From: CAZJRB01 sp964547995
GTDB taxonomy: Bacteria; Planctomycetota; Planctomycetia; Pirellulales; Thermoguttaceae
Length of the DNA stretch: 43,118 nucleotides
Direction: 5' to 3'
Assembly (NCBI GenBank): GCA_964547995.1
Contig: CAZJRB010000060.1
Location: 1 to 43,118 of the forward strand
Under the pieces are notes generated by a model. It did not search any database. It was not told where the DNA came from and saw only the letters and a list, made by a program, of their open reading frames with translations. Both the position numbers and the translations under genes were made by a program. Below, piece after piece: positions 24,203 to 36,453 of this stretch. Every line of letters starts with the position of its first letter. The stretch's first letter is position 1.

Positions 24203-25288
24203 TCACGCCATCTCGGCGAGTTTTCGGCCGGTGCTGCTGAGCGGGTAGTTTTTCAGCTCGGCCCGGCGGAGCCATTTTGTCTTGGCGCCGTTCGCGCCGG
24301 CGGCGACGAACCGGGCTTCGTAGCAATCGAGCGTGATGCGGAATCGCGTGACGCCGTGTTTGATCGTTTTCAGCCGCTTGCCGAGTTCGATTTCGACGCC
24401 GGTCAGCGCCAGCACATGGTCGATCAGCTCGCGTCGCTGTTCGGCCGGTTTCGAGGCATTCAGCGGAAACCGCGGGAAGTCCCAAAGCCCGGCCCAGCGC
24501 CCGCCGTCGGGGCATTGCAGAAGCAACACCCGGCCGTGCCGCCGCACAATCACGGCGGCATGGTGGACCTTCTCGAACGCAGGCTTCTTCTTCGGCGCCG
24601 GGATCTCCGCTTGCAGGTTCTGCAAGTTGGCTTCGCACAGCGGGGCGGCGGGACAGTCAGCGCAGCGCGGTTTACGGGCGAGGCATATCTCGCCCCCGAG
24701 TTCCATCAAGGCCTGGTTAAACGACCCGACCTCGCGCCGCGGCAGGACGGCCTCGGCCATCTCCCAAAGCAGATTTTGCCCCGCCGTCGAGGCCGGATCA
24801 CCGCCGCAACCCAGCAGGCGGCTGAACAACCGGGTGGTGTTTGTTTCCAGGATCGGCAGCCGGTCGTCGAACGCGATGGAGAGAACGGCCCCGGCCGTGT
24901 AGCGCCCGATGCCGGGCAGGCCGCGCACCGTCTCGACGTCGCGCGGGAAGACGCCGTCGTGCTCCCGCACAATAATGCGGGCGGCCCGGTGCAACTGTCT
25001 TGCCCGGCGGTAGTACCCGAGCCCTTCCCAAAGCCGCAAGACGTCCCGCTCCTCGGCCGCGGCGAGCGAATCGATGGTAGGAAAGGCCTGCACGAAGCGG
25101 TCGAAATACGCCTTGACCGTTGCGACCTGCGTCTGCTGGAGCATGATTTCGCTGACCCAGACCGGATACGGCTCGCGCCGGCCGCGCCAGGGGAGGTCGC
25201 GGGCATTCCTCTTGTACCAGGTCCGCACGCGCCGCCGGAAACGTCGTCGCCAGCCGGCGTCGGGCAACTCGAAGGGGGCGTCACTCAC
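24203..25288 (-). CDS. mutY: A/G-specific adenine DNA glycosylase
   Basis: MutY removes adenine mispaired with 8-oxoguanine. The 361-residue protein has the helix-hairpin-helix LPGIG (124-128), catalytic Glu E47 in SEIMLQQTQV, the [4Fe-4S] ligands in C-x6-C-x2-C-x5-C spacing (CLARKPRCADCPAAPLC), and a C-terminal MutT-like 8-oxoG recognition domain (HHAAVIVRRHGRVLLLQ..., GLWDFPRF). The position of the second catalytic residue, Asp138 of E. coli MutY, is Glu148 here (PILETN instead of PILDGN), at exactly the same 101-residue distance from the catalytic Glu. The start is GTG at 25288, overlapping the stop of the upstream gene in GTGA. A long open frame reaching 26791 is not a fusion; it is a shadow of that upstream gene. 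Confidence 0.92.
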   Translation of the reverse strand: MSDAPFELPDAGWRRRFRRRVRTWYKRNARDLPWRGRREPYPVWVSEIMLQQTQVATVKAYFDRFVQAFPTIDSLAAAEERDVLRLWEGLGYYRRARQLHRAARIIVREHDGVFPRDVETVRGLPGIGRYTAGAVLSIAFDDRLPILETNTTRLFSRLLGCGGDPASTAGQNLLWEMAEAVLPRREVGSFNQALMELGGEICLARKPRCADCPAAPLCEANLQNLQAEIPAPKKKPAFEKVHHAAVIVRRHGRVLLLQCPDGGRWAGLWDFPRFPLNASKPAEQRRELIDHVLALTGVEIELGKRLKTIKHGVTRFRITLDCYEARFVAAGANGAKTKWLRRAELKNYPLSSTGRKLAEMA

Positions 25289-26574
25289 GGCAGCTTGATG
25301 TCCTTCAGCTCGTACTCGAACTCCGTAGCCACGATCACGCCGGCCGTCTTGTAGACGAACTTGTAGTCCCCGATCGGCTTTTCGAGGAAGAAGAGATAGG
25401 CAACGCCGACTTCGTTGGGCGCCTGGCGGGTGGTTTCGAGCGTTTCGTATTCGACTTTTTCGCCCTTCTCGTCCTTGGAATCGACCAAGTAGGCCTCGTT
25501 GTTGAAGATCCAGTTTCGGTGCGACGCCAGGGCCTTGCCGGCCGAGTCGAATTGCACGCGGATGCGGACCTCCTGAAGCTGGTTGTTCTTGCGGACCTCT
25601 TCCAGAATGACGGTGACGCCGGCGATCCGCTTCTTGACGTTCTTCGCGCCGAGGTCGTCGAACGTGAACGTTTCTATCTTGCCCGGAACCGTGGCGGTAA
25701 ACTTGCCGGTCAGCTTGGCAATCTTCTCCACGTTGCGGGGCGGCAGTTGCCACGGCAGGATCAGGTTGGTGGCGGCAGAGTCCTTGCCGCCGGGGACCTC
25801 GATCTCGCCTTCGTTGTCGGCGACTGCCACCGGCTTGCCGTCCTCGTCGGTCGCATGGAGTTCGCCCAGTTTCTGTTTCAGGGTGATCGGCGCCAATCGC
25901 GGTTCCCAGGCGACTTCCAGTTGGAACATCAGCGCCTTCTGCCCGGGATCGCGGAGATCGCGGCTGGCCATGATTTTTTGCGGTTCGAGGCGGAAAGGCC
26001 CGGCATAGGCAACGCCCTCGGAGCGCGGCCGCCGGGTCTCGCCGCGCGCGACCAGAAACACGGCTTTCTCTTCCTCGACCGGATGGGGATAGACCGTCAG
26101 CTCCGCCTGATCGAGCACCCGGTCCAGGGCCTGCCAGAACGGGGTCTTCTCGAACTCGACGTCCAACTTCGGGTCGATCACCTCGTGGCCGAATCGCTTG
26201 CGGATGTCGGTAATCTTGTTGCCGGTCTGCTGCTCGATCGAGGCGAGGATTTGCGAGAGCGGCACGGCCTTGCCCTTCAGGGTGACAGTCGACGCCCGGA
26301 CCGAGAACTCCGCGGCGGTTTGTTGCAGTTTGTGGCGGATCCGGCCGAGCCGCTGCTTGACTTCGATGGGCGTGCGGGGGGTTGGCCGCGGGAGCAGGTC
26401 GAGCACTTTGGGGCCCAGTCCGATCAGCTTCGCCTCGGCCGCGTCGCGCTCGGCCAGTTGCTTGGAGTTGAGCTGGCGGACCAGGCCGCGGACTTGACGT
26501 TCGAGAGAAAGGCCGGCACCGGCGTCGGTCTGGCCGATGAACATGGCCCCGACTGTTAGCAAGGCGCCAAACAT
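25285..26574 (-). CDS. Secreted protein with STN-like domain, upstream of mutY
   Basis: The 429-residue protein starts at an ATG with an excellent AAGGAGG and carries an N-terminal hydrophobic segment (FGALLTVGAMFIGQTDAGA) as a probable signal peptide. Residues 20-80 are helical (LNSKQLAERDAAEAKLIGLG...). Then comes a segment like the secretin/TonB short N-terminal domain (VPLSQILASIEQQTGNKI, followed by LDVEFEKTPFWQALDRVLDQAEL). The remainder looks like beta-rich domains (GKIETFTFDDLGAKNVKKRI). It is probably periplasmic or surface-associated; no function is known. Translation is coupled to mutY through a four-nt overlap, although the two products work in different compartments. Confidence 0.8.
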   Translation of the reverse strand: MFGALLTVGAMFIGQTDAGAGLSLERQVRGLVRQLNSKQLAERDAAEAKLIGLGPKVLDLLPRPTPRTPIEVKQRLGRIRHKLQQTAAEFSVRASTVTLKGKAVPLSQILASIEQQTGNKITDIRKRFGHEVIDPKLDVEFEKTPFWQALDRVLDQAELTVYPHPVEEEKAVFLVARGETRRPRSEGVAYAGPFRLEPQKIMASRDLRDPGQKALMFQLEVAWEPRLAPITLKQKLGELHATDEDGKPVAVADNEGEIEVPGGKDSAATNLILPWQLPPRNVEKIAKLTGKFTATVPGKIETFTFDDLGAKNVKKRIAGVTVILEEVRKNNQLQEVRIRVQFDSAGKALASHRNWIFNNEAYLVDSKDEKGEKVEYETLETTRQAPNEVGVAYLFFLEKPIGDYKFVYKTAGVIVATEFEYELKDIKLP

Positions 26575-26738
26575 GGGAAACCTCCTTACGTGACGGGCGT
26601 CGCGAGTCCATTATAGGTGATTTTGCACGCGGCATCCAGGAGCAAGCCGACAACATCCCCCCCATTTTGGCCCGGGCCCTTGCAAAAATCCGCTCCAAAG
26701 CCGACACTGGAGGGAAATCAAATCCTCGGGAGGCCGCC

Positions 26739-27368
26739 ATGAGCCGTTTGACTGAACCGAAAACGCTGGACGGATCCAATTGGGACGCCATCTATCACGC
26801 CGGCACGCCGCCGTGGGAAACGGGCCATCCGGCCAGGGAGCTGGTGCGGGTGATGGAAGAAGGCCTGATCCCGCCGGGTCGGGTGCTCGAGGTGGGATGC
26901 GGCACCGGCGCCGACGCCATTTTCCTTTCCCAATGCGGCTTCGAGGTAACCGCCGTCGACTCTTCGCCCATGGCGATCGAGCGCGCGAGAATCCGGCTGG
27001 AAGAGACCGACGAGCCGGTCCGGTTCCTTTTGGCCGACGTCTTCGAGTTCATCCAGACGGAGCAGCCGTTCGATCTGGTCTACGACGCCGGCTTCTACCA
27101 TTTCGTTCGCGAGTTCGAGCTGGACCGGTTTTTGGATTTGCTTTGGCGAGCGACGCGGCCGGGGTCGTACTACTTCGCCTTGATCGGCGCGACGGGCGAA
27201 GCGGCCGAGGGCGGGCCGCCCCAGGTCGCCGAGGACGATATCTACGCCGAGCCGGGGCGATTGCTCAACGTCGTGCGCTTGCGCCCGTTTGTGTTTGAGA
27301 GCCCCTACCACGAGCCGGGCTACAAGGGCTGGTCGTGCCTGATGCAACGGCCCATACCCGCCCGATGA
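26739..27368 (+). CDS. Class I SAM-dependent methyltransferase (TPMT/TehB-like)
   Basis: The ATG at 26739, preceded by GGGAGG, gives 209 residues. The N-terminal WDAIYHAGTPPWETGHPARELV (15-36) is typical of thiopurine methyltransferase-like and TehB-like enzymes. SAM motif I is LEVGCGTG (50-57), with the acidic residue of motif II in TAVDSSP (D74) and a LLADVFEF motif III. The methyl acceptor is unknown; detoxification of thiols, metalloids or halides is the usual role of relatives. The gene is divergent from the 429-residue secreted protein gene (164 nt). Upstream in-frame starts to 26667 have no ribosome-binding site. Confidence 0.85.
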   Translation: MSRLTEPKTLDGSNWDAIYHAGTPPWETGHPARELVRVMEEGLIPPGRVLEVGCGTGADAIFLSQCGFEVTAVDSSPMAIERARIRLEETDEPVRFLLADVFEFIQTEQPFDLVYDAGFYHFVREFELDRFLDLLWRATRPGSYYFALIGATGEAAEGGPPQVAEDDIYAEPGRLLNVVRLRPFVFESPYHEPGYKGWSCLMQRPIPAR

Positions 27369-27438
27369 CGTACGGTGGTTCGTGCCGGACTTCACATTAC
27401 TCAACGTGCAGGGAATTTGAGACAACGGAGGGATTCTG

Positions 27439-27729
27439 ATGAAACGAATCGGACTGATGATCGCATTGTTGGGCGCAGTGCTCTGGATCGCGGGTTGCGA
27501 GAAGCCCAAGCAGGCCAAACCCGTTCCACCGGTTCAGGCCGCCCCCAAGGCCCAACCGGACAAACAACCGGATAAACAACCGGATCAGGCCTCGGCGCCT
27601 GCGGAGGGTGAGCCGGACGGCAAGAAAGTCGCCGGCGCGGTGGGTAGTGCCCTGTTTAAGGGGTTTACGGGCGGATCGTCCGACGACCGGCCCGAACCGC
27701 CGGGTGAAGCGCCGCCATATCAACCGTAG
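27439..27729 (+). CDS. Small lipoprotein
   Basis: The 96-residue protein has a signal peptide with lipobox (LGAVLWIAGC, Cys20), so it should be lipidated and anchored after export. The rest is Pro, Lys and Gln rich (KPKQAKPVPPVQ, DKQPDKQPDQ) and likely unstructured, ending in a Pro/Glu-rich tail (RPEPPGEAPPYQP). GGAGG precedes the ATG. It follows the methyltransferase gene by 70 nt on the same strand and is convergent with the phosphoesterase gene, 11 nt away. Function unknown. Confidence 0.8.
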   Translation: MKRIGLMIALLGAVLWIAGCEKPKQAKPVPPVQAAPKAQPDKQPDKQPDQASAPAEGEPDGKKVAGAVGSALFKGFTGGSSDDRPEPPGEAPPYQP

Positions 27730-27740
27730 CCGAACGGACG

Positions 27741-28646
27741 TCAACTTCGCCACTTCAACGGAACGGTCTCGCCGTTCTTCGGGTGCTTCGGGTCGAGCGA
27801 GTGAAGCACCAGCGTGGCGCCGCGCGGTTTCAGTCGCACCTCGACCCAGCCGCGGGGTTGCGACTTGTCGAAGAGCCACGCCGTGGCGGGGAGATTCACC
27901 AGGTGGACGCCTTCGTGTTCCGCCCGTTGCCACCGGTGGCTGTGGCCGAAGAAGAATACCTTGACCTGCTTCCGCGGCACAATCACTTTGTAAAGGGCCG
28001 CGATGTCGAGCAGGCCCTGCTTGCCCAGCGACAGCGGATGGTGATGGGCAACCAGCAAGACCGGTTTGTCCGGCCGGGCGTCGAGGGCCTTGGCCAGCCA
28101 GTGGAGTTGCGGCTCGCCCAATCGGCCGGGTGTGTAGTTCGTCTTCTCGAGCGAATCGAGCAGAATGATATCGGCATGGGGCGTTTCGAGGATCGAAATG
28201 TGCCGATCGGGGACGGGCCATTTACCCTCGGGAACGGTTTTGGGGAATGCCGCGAAGAAGTTCTTGCGGTGGTCGTGGTTCCCCAGAGCGAAGTGTACGG
28301 GCACGCCCGCCTTGCAGAGCGGTTGCACTTCTTCGGCCAGCACGCCGTAGTCACCCGGCTTCCCCTCCATGCAAGCGCAGTCGCCGGCGACGATCAACCC
28401 GGCGGGGCGATTTTTCATCGCGATAATCTGTCGGGCGGCCTTGGCGAGGTTTTCGGCCGGTTTCACTCCGTTGCGGACTTGATCGCGGTTTTCCCAGACG
28501 TGCGTATCGGCAGTCAGGGCCCACCGGTCCGCATCGCCGGATGATTCGGCCGACCAGACCGACGAGGGCAGCAGCATTCCTGCCCCGGTTGCCAGCGTGC
28601 CGGCAAGGAATTGACGCCGGGAAATAGGAACGACATGAATGGGCAT
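27741..28646 (-). CDS. Tat-exported calcineurin-like metallophosphoesterase
   Basis: The 301-residue protein begins with a Tat signal: SRRQFLAG at residues 9-16, a hydrophobic stretch and SVWSAE. The metallophosphoesterase motifs follow in order: ADTH (D47, H49), VAGDC, ALGNHDHR, VAHHHPLSLG and FGHSHRW, the binuclear metal site of the calcineurin-like superfamily. Tat export suggests that the enzyme folds with its metals in the cytoplasm and acts in the periplasm. The substrate (nucleotide, phospholipid or other phosphoester) is unknown. It lies downstream of fusA on the same strand, 98 nt away across a repeat, and is probably a separate unit. Confidence 0.9.
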   Translation of the reverse strand: MPIHVVPISRRQFLAGTLATGAGMLLPSSVWSAESSGDADRWALTADTHVWENRDQVRNGVKPAENLAKAARQIIAMKNRPAGLIVAGDCACMEGKPGDYGVLAEEVQPLCKAGVPVHFALGNHDHRKNFFAAFPKTVPEGKWPVPDRHISILETPHADIILLDSLEKTNYTPGRLGEPQLHWLAKALDARPDKPVLLVAHHHPLSLGKQGLLDIAALYKVIVPRKQVKVFFFGHSHRWQRAEHEGVHLVNLPATAWLFDKSQPRGWVEVRLKPRGATLVLHSLDPKHPKNGETVPLKWRS

Positions 28647-28690
28647 GACAGACCTCCTGTAGTTATGTGAACCTTGGCTTTATGGAGTTA

Positions 28691-28741
28691 GCCGCTTGCG
28701 GCTTCGCATCGATTGCTCAACGCGACCGCCGCGGCTTTATA
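28691..28741. repeat. Repeat copies between fusA and the phosphoesterase gene
   Basis: Positions 28691-28709 are an exact inverted copy of 24168-24186. Positions 28721-28741 hold a degenerate copy of the GCGACC...GCGGCTTTATAG family. Confidence 0.7.
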
Positions 28742-28744
28742 GTC

Positions 28745-30829
28745 TTACAGGAACCCCTGGAGCACCTCCGGCGGGGCGGGACCGTACGAGTGCGGCTCCA
28801 TAGTACACGTCGCACGACCCTGCGTGAGACTTCGCATCGCGCTGGAGTAGCCGAACAAACTGGCCAGCGGCGCCTCCGCGTCGATGATCGTGGTCTTGCC
28901 GCGGGTGTGCGTTCGGGTGATGACCGCGCGGCGCTGCTGGAGGTCGCTGACAATTTCCCCCAGGCTTTCTTCCGGGGTGGTAACCTCGACGCGCATAACC
29001 GGTTCGAGCAGCACGATCCCCGCCTCGCGGAGCGCGTTGTCGAAGGCGTTGCCGGCGGCGATCCGGAACGCCAGCTCGTTCGACTCGGTTTCATGGACTT
29101 TTCCGCCGATGACGGTGACTTTCACGTGCATCAACGGGAAGCCGAGCATCCCGCCGCCTTCGGCCTTGGCGGTGAGGGTTTCGGTCACCACGGCCATGAG
29201 TTCGTCGGGCAAGAGGTCGATCCCACCGACGGTGACCGTCACCGGTTTTTCACCTGTTTCAAACGGTTCGAGCCGGATTGCCACCTCGGCTGAAATGGTT
29301 TGCCCTGCCATGGCGCGATGGCACCCCCCGGTCACCTCGACGGCGCCGGCGACCGTCTCGCGATAGCTGACGCGCGGGTTGTGGACCTTCACGTCGAGTT
29401 TGTAATCCCGCAGCAGCCAGCGCTTAATTACTTGGAGGTGCAGTTCACCCATACCGCAGATGAGCGTCTGGCCGGTCTGTTCGTCTTGCTTGGCCAGGAA
29501 GGTGGGATCCTGTCGCTTCAATATATCGAGCACGTCGGCCAGCTTCTTCCGCTCGAGCGTTGTTTCGGGCTCGATGGCCATGGAGATAACCGTTTCCGGG
29601 AAGGTGATCGATTCGAGCAGGATGGGGTTCTTGGCGTCGCAGAGCGTATCGCCGGTGACCGAATGCCGCAGACCGATCACGCCGACGATGTCGCCGGCTT
29701 GTACCTGATCGGTCCGCTTGCGCTCGTCGCATTGGATCCGCCAGAGTTGCGGGACGTTTTCCTTCTTGTCCTTGCCGGGGTTGTAGACGCGGCTGTTGGC
29801 CTTTAGTTTGCCGGAGTAGACGCGAACGTAGTGCAAATCGCCGTGCCGGTCGGCCTGGATCTTGAACAGCAGCCCGCAGAAAGGTTCCTCGGGATCGGGC
29901 TTTCGCCTGGTTGTGCCTTCCTTCTTCTGCTTCGGATCAATCCCTTCGACCGGTGGCATGTCCAGAGGGCTGGGCAGATACGCGCCGACGGCGTCCAGGA
30001 GCGGTTGGACGCCGATCCCGTCCAAGGCCGAACCGGTCAGCACCGGCACAATCTTGTTCTGTTCATATTGCAGGACGGCGCTGCGGAGCACCTTGTGGAT
30101 CAGTTCGCCCGGGACCGGCTCTTCGGCCAACAGCAACTCGGTCAGATCATCGTCCAACATCGAGAGATGGTCGAGCATCTCTGCCCGGTAGGTTTCGGCC
30201 TCGTCCACCAATTCCTCGGGGATATCATCGACGACGATCTCGGCGCCGCGGCTTTCGGAGGTGAAGCGGAGCCGCTTCATTTCGATCAGGTCGATCAGTC
30301 CGCAGAAGGCGTTTTTGAGGTGCGGCGGGCCGGCGCCGATCGGCAAAACGAGCGGGATCGGCGTGCAGCCCAGTCGCTCTTTGATCTCATCGAGCGTCTC
30401 GTGGAAATCGGCCCCTTCGCGGTCCATCTTGTTGATGAACGCCAGCCGCGGCACGTGGTACTTGTCGGCCTGGCGCCAAACGGTTTCGCTTTGGGCCTCG
30501 ACACCTTCGCGGGCACTGAAGACGACGACCCCGCCGTCGAGCACGCGCAGGCTGCGCTCCACCTCGGCGGTAAAGTCGATATGGCCGGGTGTGTCGATCA
30601 AATTGATGCGGAAGTCCTTCCATGGAAACGTGACGCACGCGGAGAGGATGGTGATGCCGTGCTCCTGTTCCTCGGGATCGGAGTCGGTGTGCGTTGTTCC
30701 CTTGTCTACTTCGCCGACGCGATGGCTGTACCCCGAGTAGAACAACATGTGCTCGGTGACGGTGGTTTTTCCGGCGTCGATATGGGCAATGATGCCGATG
30801 TTGCGGAGTTTGGTCAGGTCCGTGGTCAT
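28745..30829 (-). CDS. fusA: Translation elongation factor G
   Basis: EF-G drives ribosomal translocation with GTP. From the ATG at 30829 the protein has 694 residues: G1 AHIDAGKT (15-22), G2 region HGITI, G3 DTPGHIDF, G4 NKMDREGADF, then domain II, the domain IV segment and the C-terminal GYSSAMRSLTQGRATC motif. The switch I region (TTHTDSDPEEQEHGITILSA) differs from the canonical EF-G pattern (EQERGITI), which hints at the divergent EF-G class (spdEFG) known from spirochaetes and planctomycetes. The longer start at 30868 is unlikely because homologs begin near NIGIIAHIDAGKT. It is the last gene of the rif/str cluster, 168 nt after rpsG; no tuf or rpsJ follows. Confidence 0.93.
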   Translation of the reverse strand: MTTDLTKLRNIGIIAHIDAGKTTVTEHMLFYSGYSHRVGEVDKGTTHTDSDPEEQEHGITILSACVTFPWKDFRINLIDTPGHIDFTAEVERSLRVLDGGVVVFSAREGVEAQSETVWRQADKYHVPRLAFINKMDREGADFHETLDEIKERLGCTPIPLVLPIGAGPPHLKNAFCGLIDLIEMKRLRFTSESRGAEIVVDDIPEELVDEAETYRAEMLDHLSMLDDDLTELLLAEEPVPGELIHKVLRSAVLQYEQNKIVPVLTGSALDGIGVQPLLDAVGAYLPSPLDMPPVEGIDPKQKKEGTTRRKPDPEEPFCGLLFKIQADRHGDLHYVRVYSGKLKANSRVYNPGKDKKENVPQLWRIQCDERKRTDQVQAGDIVGVIGLRHSVTGDTLCDAKNPILLESITFPETVISMAIEPETTLERKKLADVLDILKRQDPTFLAKQDEQTGQTLICGMGELHLQVIKRWLLRDYKLDVKVHNPRVSYRETVAGAVEVTGGCHRAMAGQTISAEVAIRLEPFETGEKPVTVTVGGIDLLPDELMAVVTETLTAKAEGGGMLGFPLMHVKVTVIGGKVHETESNELAFRIAAGNAFDNALREAGIVLLEPVMRVEVTTPEESLGEIVSDLQQRRAVITRTHTRGKTTIIDAEAPLASLFGYSSAMRSLTQGRATCTMEPHSYGPAPPEVLQGFL

Positions 30830-30997
30830 AGGTGCGATGCCAAGCAGCGAGTTGACGCAGGTGTCCAAAGGAAAAAGGGAAAATTGCTCGTCGTTCTCGC
30901 CGACATGCCGTCGGCGGCTAAACGAAAACCCCTTTTACCGGCGCAAGAGAACGCCGCACCGGCAGGGGGGGACCGGCACGGCGATCTAAACAAGTTT
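30830..30997. other. rpsG-fusA intergenic region with a stem
   Basis: No gene is seen. A seven-pair stem, CGCCGAC-ATGCC-GTCGGCG (30898-30916 on the plus strand), lies midway, and the fusA-sense strand has T-rich stretches about 15 nt after it. It could attenuate fusA transcription, but it is not a clean terminator. Confidence 0.3.
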
Positions 30998-31468
30998 CTA
31001 CCAGGCGAAGTGCGCGAACGCCTTGTTGGCCTCGGCCATGCGATGGACGTTTTCGCGGCGTGTCATGGCGGCGCCTTCGCGGTTGTAGGCGGCGAGCAGT
31101 TCGGCGGCCAGTTTTTCGTGGGTCGGCCTGCCCTTCTTCTCCCGGACGGCCATCAGGATCCAGCGGATTGCCAGCGATTGCTGCCGCACCTTGTTCACCT
31201 GCATGGGAACCTGATAGGAGGCGCCGCCGACCCGCTTGGAGCGGACCTCGATGTCCGGCTTCACATTCTCCAGCGCCTGATTGAAAACGGCAATCGGCTC
31301 TTCGTCTTTGACCTTCTCGCCGACGATCTTCAGCGCGTCGTAGAAGACCCTCTGCGCAACGCTTTTCTTTCCGTTCCACATCATGCAGTTGATGAACTTA
31401 CTTGCCACGCGGTCCCTGTGAACGGGATCCCCGACAAGCTGTTTGCGACTGGCAGTGATTCGACCCAT
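30998..31468 (-). CDS. rpsG: 30S ribosomal protein S7
   Basis: This 156-residue protein is S7, the primary 16S rRNA binder that organises the head of the 30S subunit. It starts with MGRITASRKQLVGDP and contains the family segment FINCMMWNGKKSVAQRVFYDAL and the C-terminal FAHFAW. Length is normal. It follows rpsL by 18 nt and precedes fusA, the classical str order. No strong ribosome-binding site is visible, suggesting translational coupling to rpsL. Confidence 0.97.
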   Translation of the reverse strand: MGRITASRKQLVGDPVHRDRVASKFINCMMWNGKKSVAQRVFYDALKIVGEKVKDEEPIAVFNQALENVKPDIEVRSKRVGGASYQVPMQVNKVRQQSLAIRWILMAVREKKGRPTHEKLAAELLAAYNREGAAMTRRENVHRMAEANKAFAHFAW

Positions 31469-31486
31469 GGTTCCGTTTCTTTGGGG

Positions 31487-31858
31487 TTATTCGCTCTTTT
31501 TGGCCCCGTAGCGGCTGCGGGATTGCTTGCGGTCTTCGACGCCGAGGGTATCCAAGGTTCCGCGGATGACCTGGTAACGCACACCCGGCAGGTCGCGGAC
31601 GCGCCCGCCGCGGACCAGCACGATCGAGTGCTCCTGTAGGGTGTGTCCCTCGCCTGGAATGTACACGGTGACCTCTTTGCCGTTGGAGAGGCGTACACGG
31701 GTGATTTTTCGCAGGGCGGAGTTCGGCTTCTTGGGGGTCATGGTCTTGACCTGAAGGCAGACTCCCCGCTTTTGGGGGCAGCGGTCCAGTACCGGCGTTT
31801 TGCTCATCTTCCGCGACATCGTGCGCTTTTTCCGGACTAATTGGTTGATTGTGGGCAT
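31487..31858 (-). CDS. rpsL: 30S ribosomal protein S12
   Basis: S12 (123 residues) lies at the decoding centre. Family marks are MPTINQLVRK, CPQKRGVC, TPKKPNSALRK and PGEGHTLQEHS. The lysine corresponding to E. coli K42/K43 is present, but the residue corresponding to K87/K88 is Arg (GGRVRDLPGVRY instead of GGRVKDLPGVRY). That exchange causes streptomycin resistance in other bacteria. Gene context is rpoC-rpsL-rpsG-fusA, with 104 nt between the rpsL start and the rpoC stop. Confidence 0.97.
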   Translation of the reverse strand: MPTINQLVRKKRTMSRKMSKTPVLDRCPQKRGVCLQVKTMTPKKPNSALRKITRVRLSNGKEVTVYIPGEGHTLQEHSIVLVRGGRVRDLPGVRYQVIRGTLDTLGVEDRKQSRSRYGAKKSE

Positions 31859-31962
31859 TGCTTATCTCAAATGGAACCCATAGTGCAATCACTTCGTGAA
31901 CTATTTAATTTCCCAGATTTTCTCGGATTGTCAATGGCTGGCGGCTGCTTACCCGATGTGGC

Positions 31963-36345
<4,383 letters not shown>

Positions 36346-36453
36346 TTCGAGTACTCCTTGGGGTTGGCCGGTCGCTTGCAAAAAAGCAAGCTGCCGGCAC
36401 GGGGAGAATCAGTGGTTGGTATTATTGCCAGCGGTTGTATCCGCTACGCCTCT

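Noticed and set aside
24203..26791. 862-residue open frame suggesting a fusion of MutY with another protein
   Set aside because: Upstream of 25288 the translation is low-complexity Arg/Ala/Pro-rich, and another frame there encodes a coherent secreted protein with an excellent ribosome-binding site.
29831..31639. 602-residue plus-strand frame opposite fusA, rpsG and rpsL
   Set aside because: It crosses three conserved minus-strand genes and their gaps, and shows no domain or ribosome-binding site.
36346..36381. TTG start of rpoC at 36381
   Set aside because: A GTG at 36345 has CAAGGAG at eight nt, and the resulting N-terminus fits other beta' subunits.
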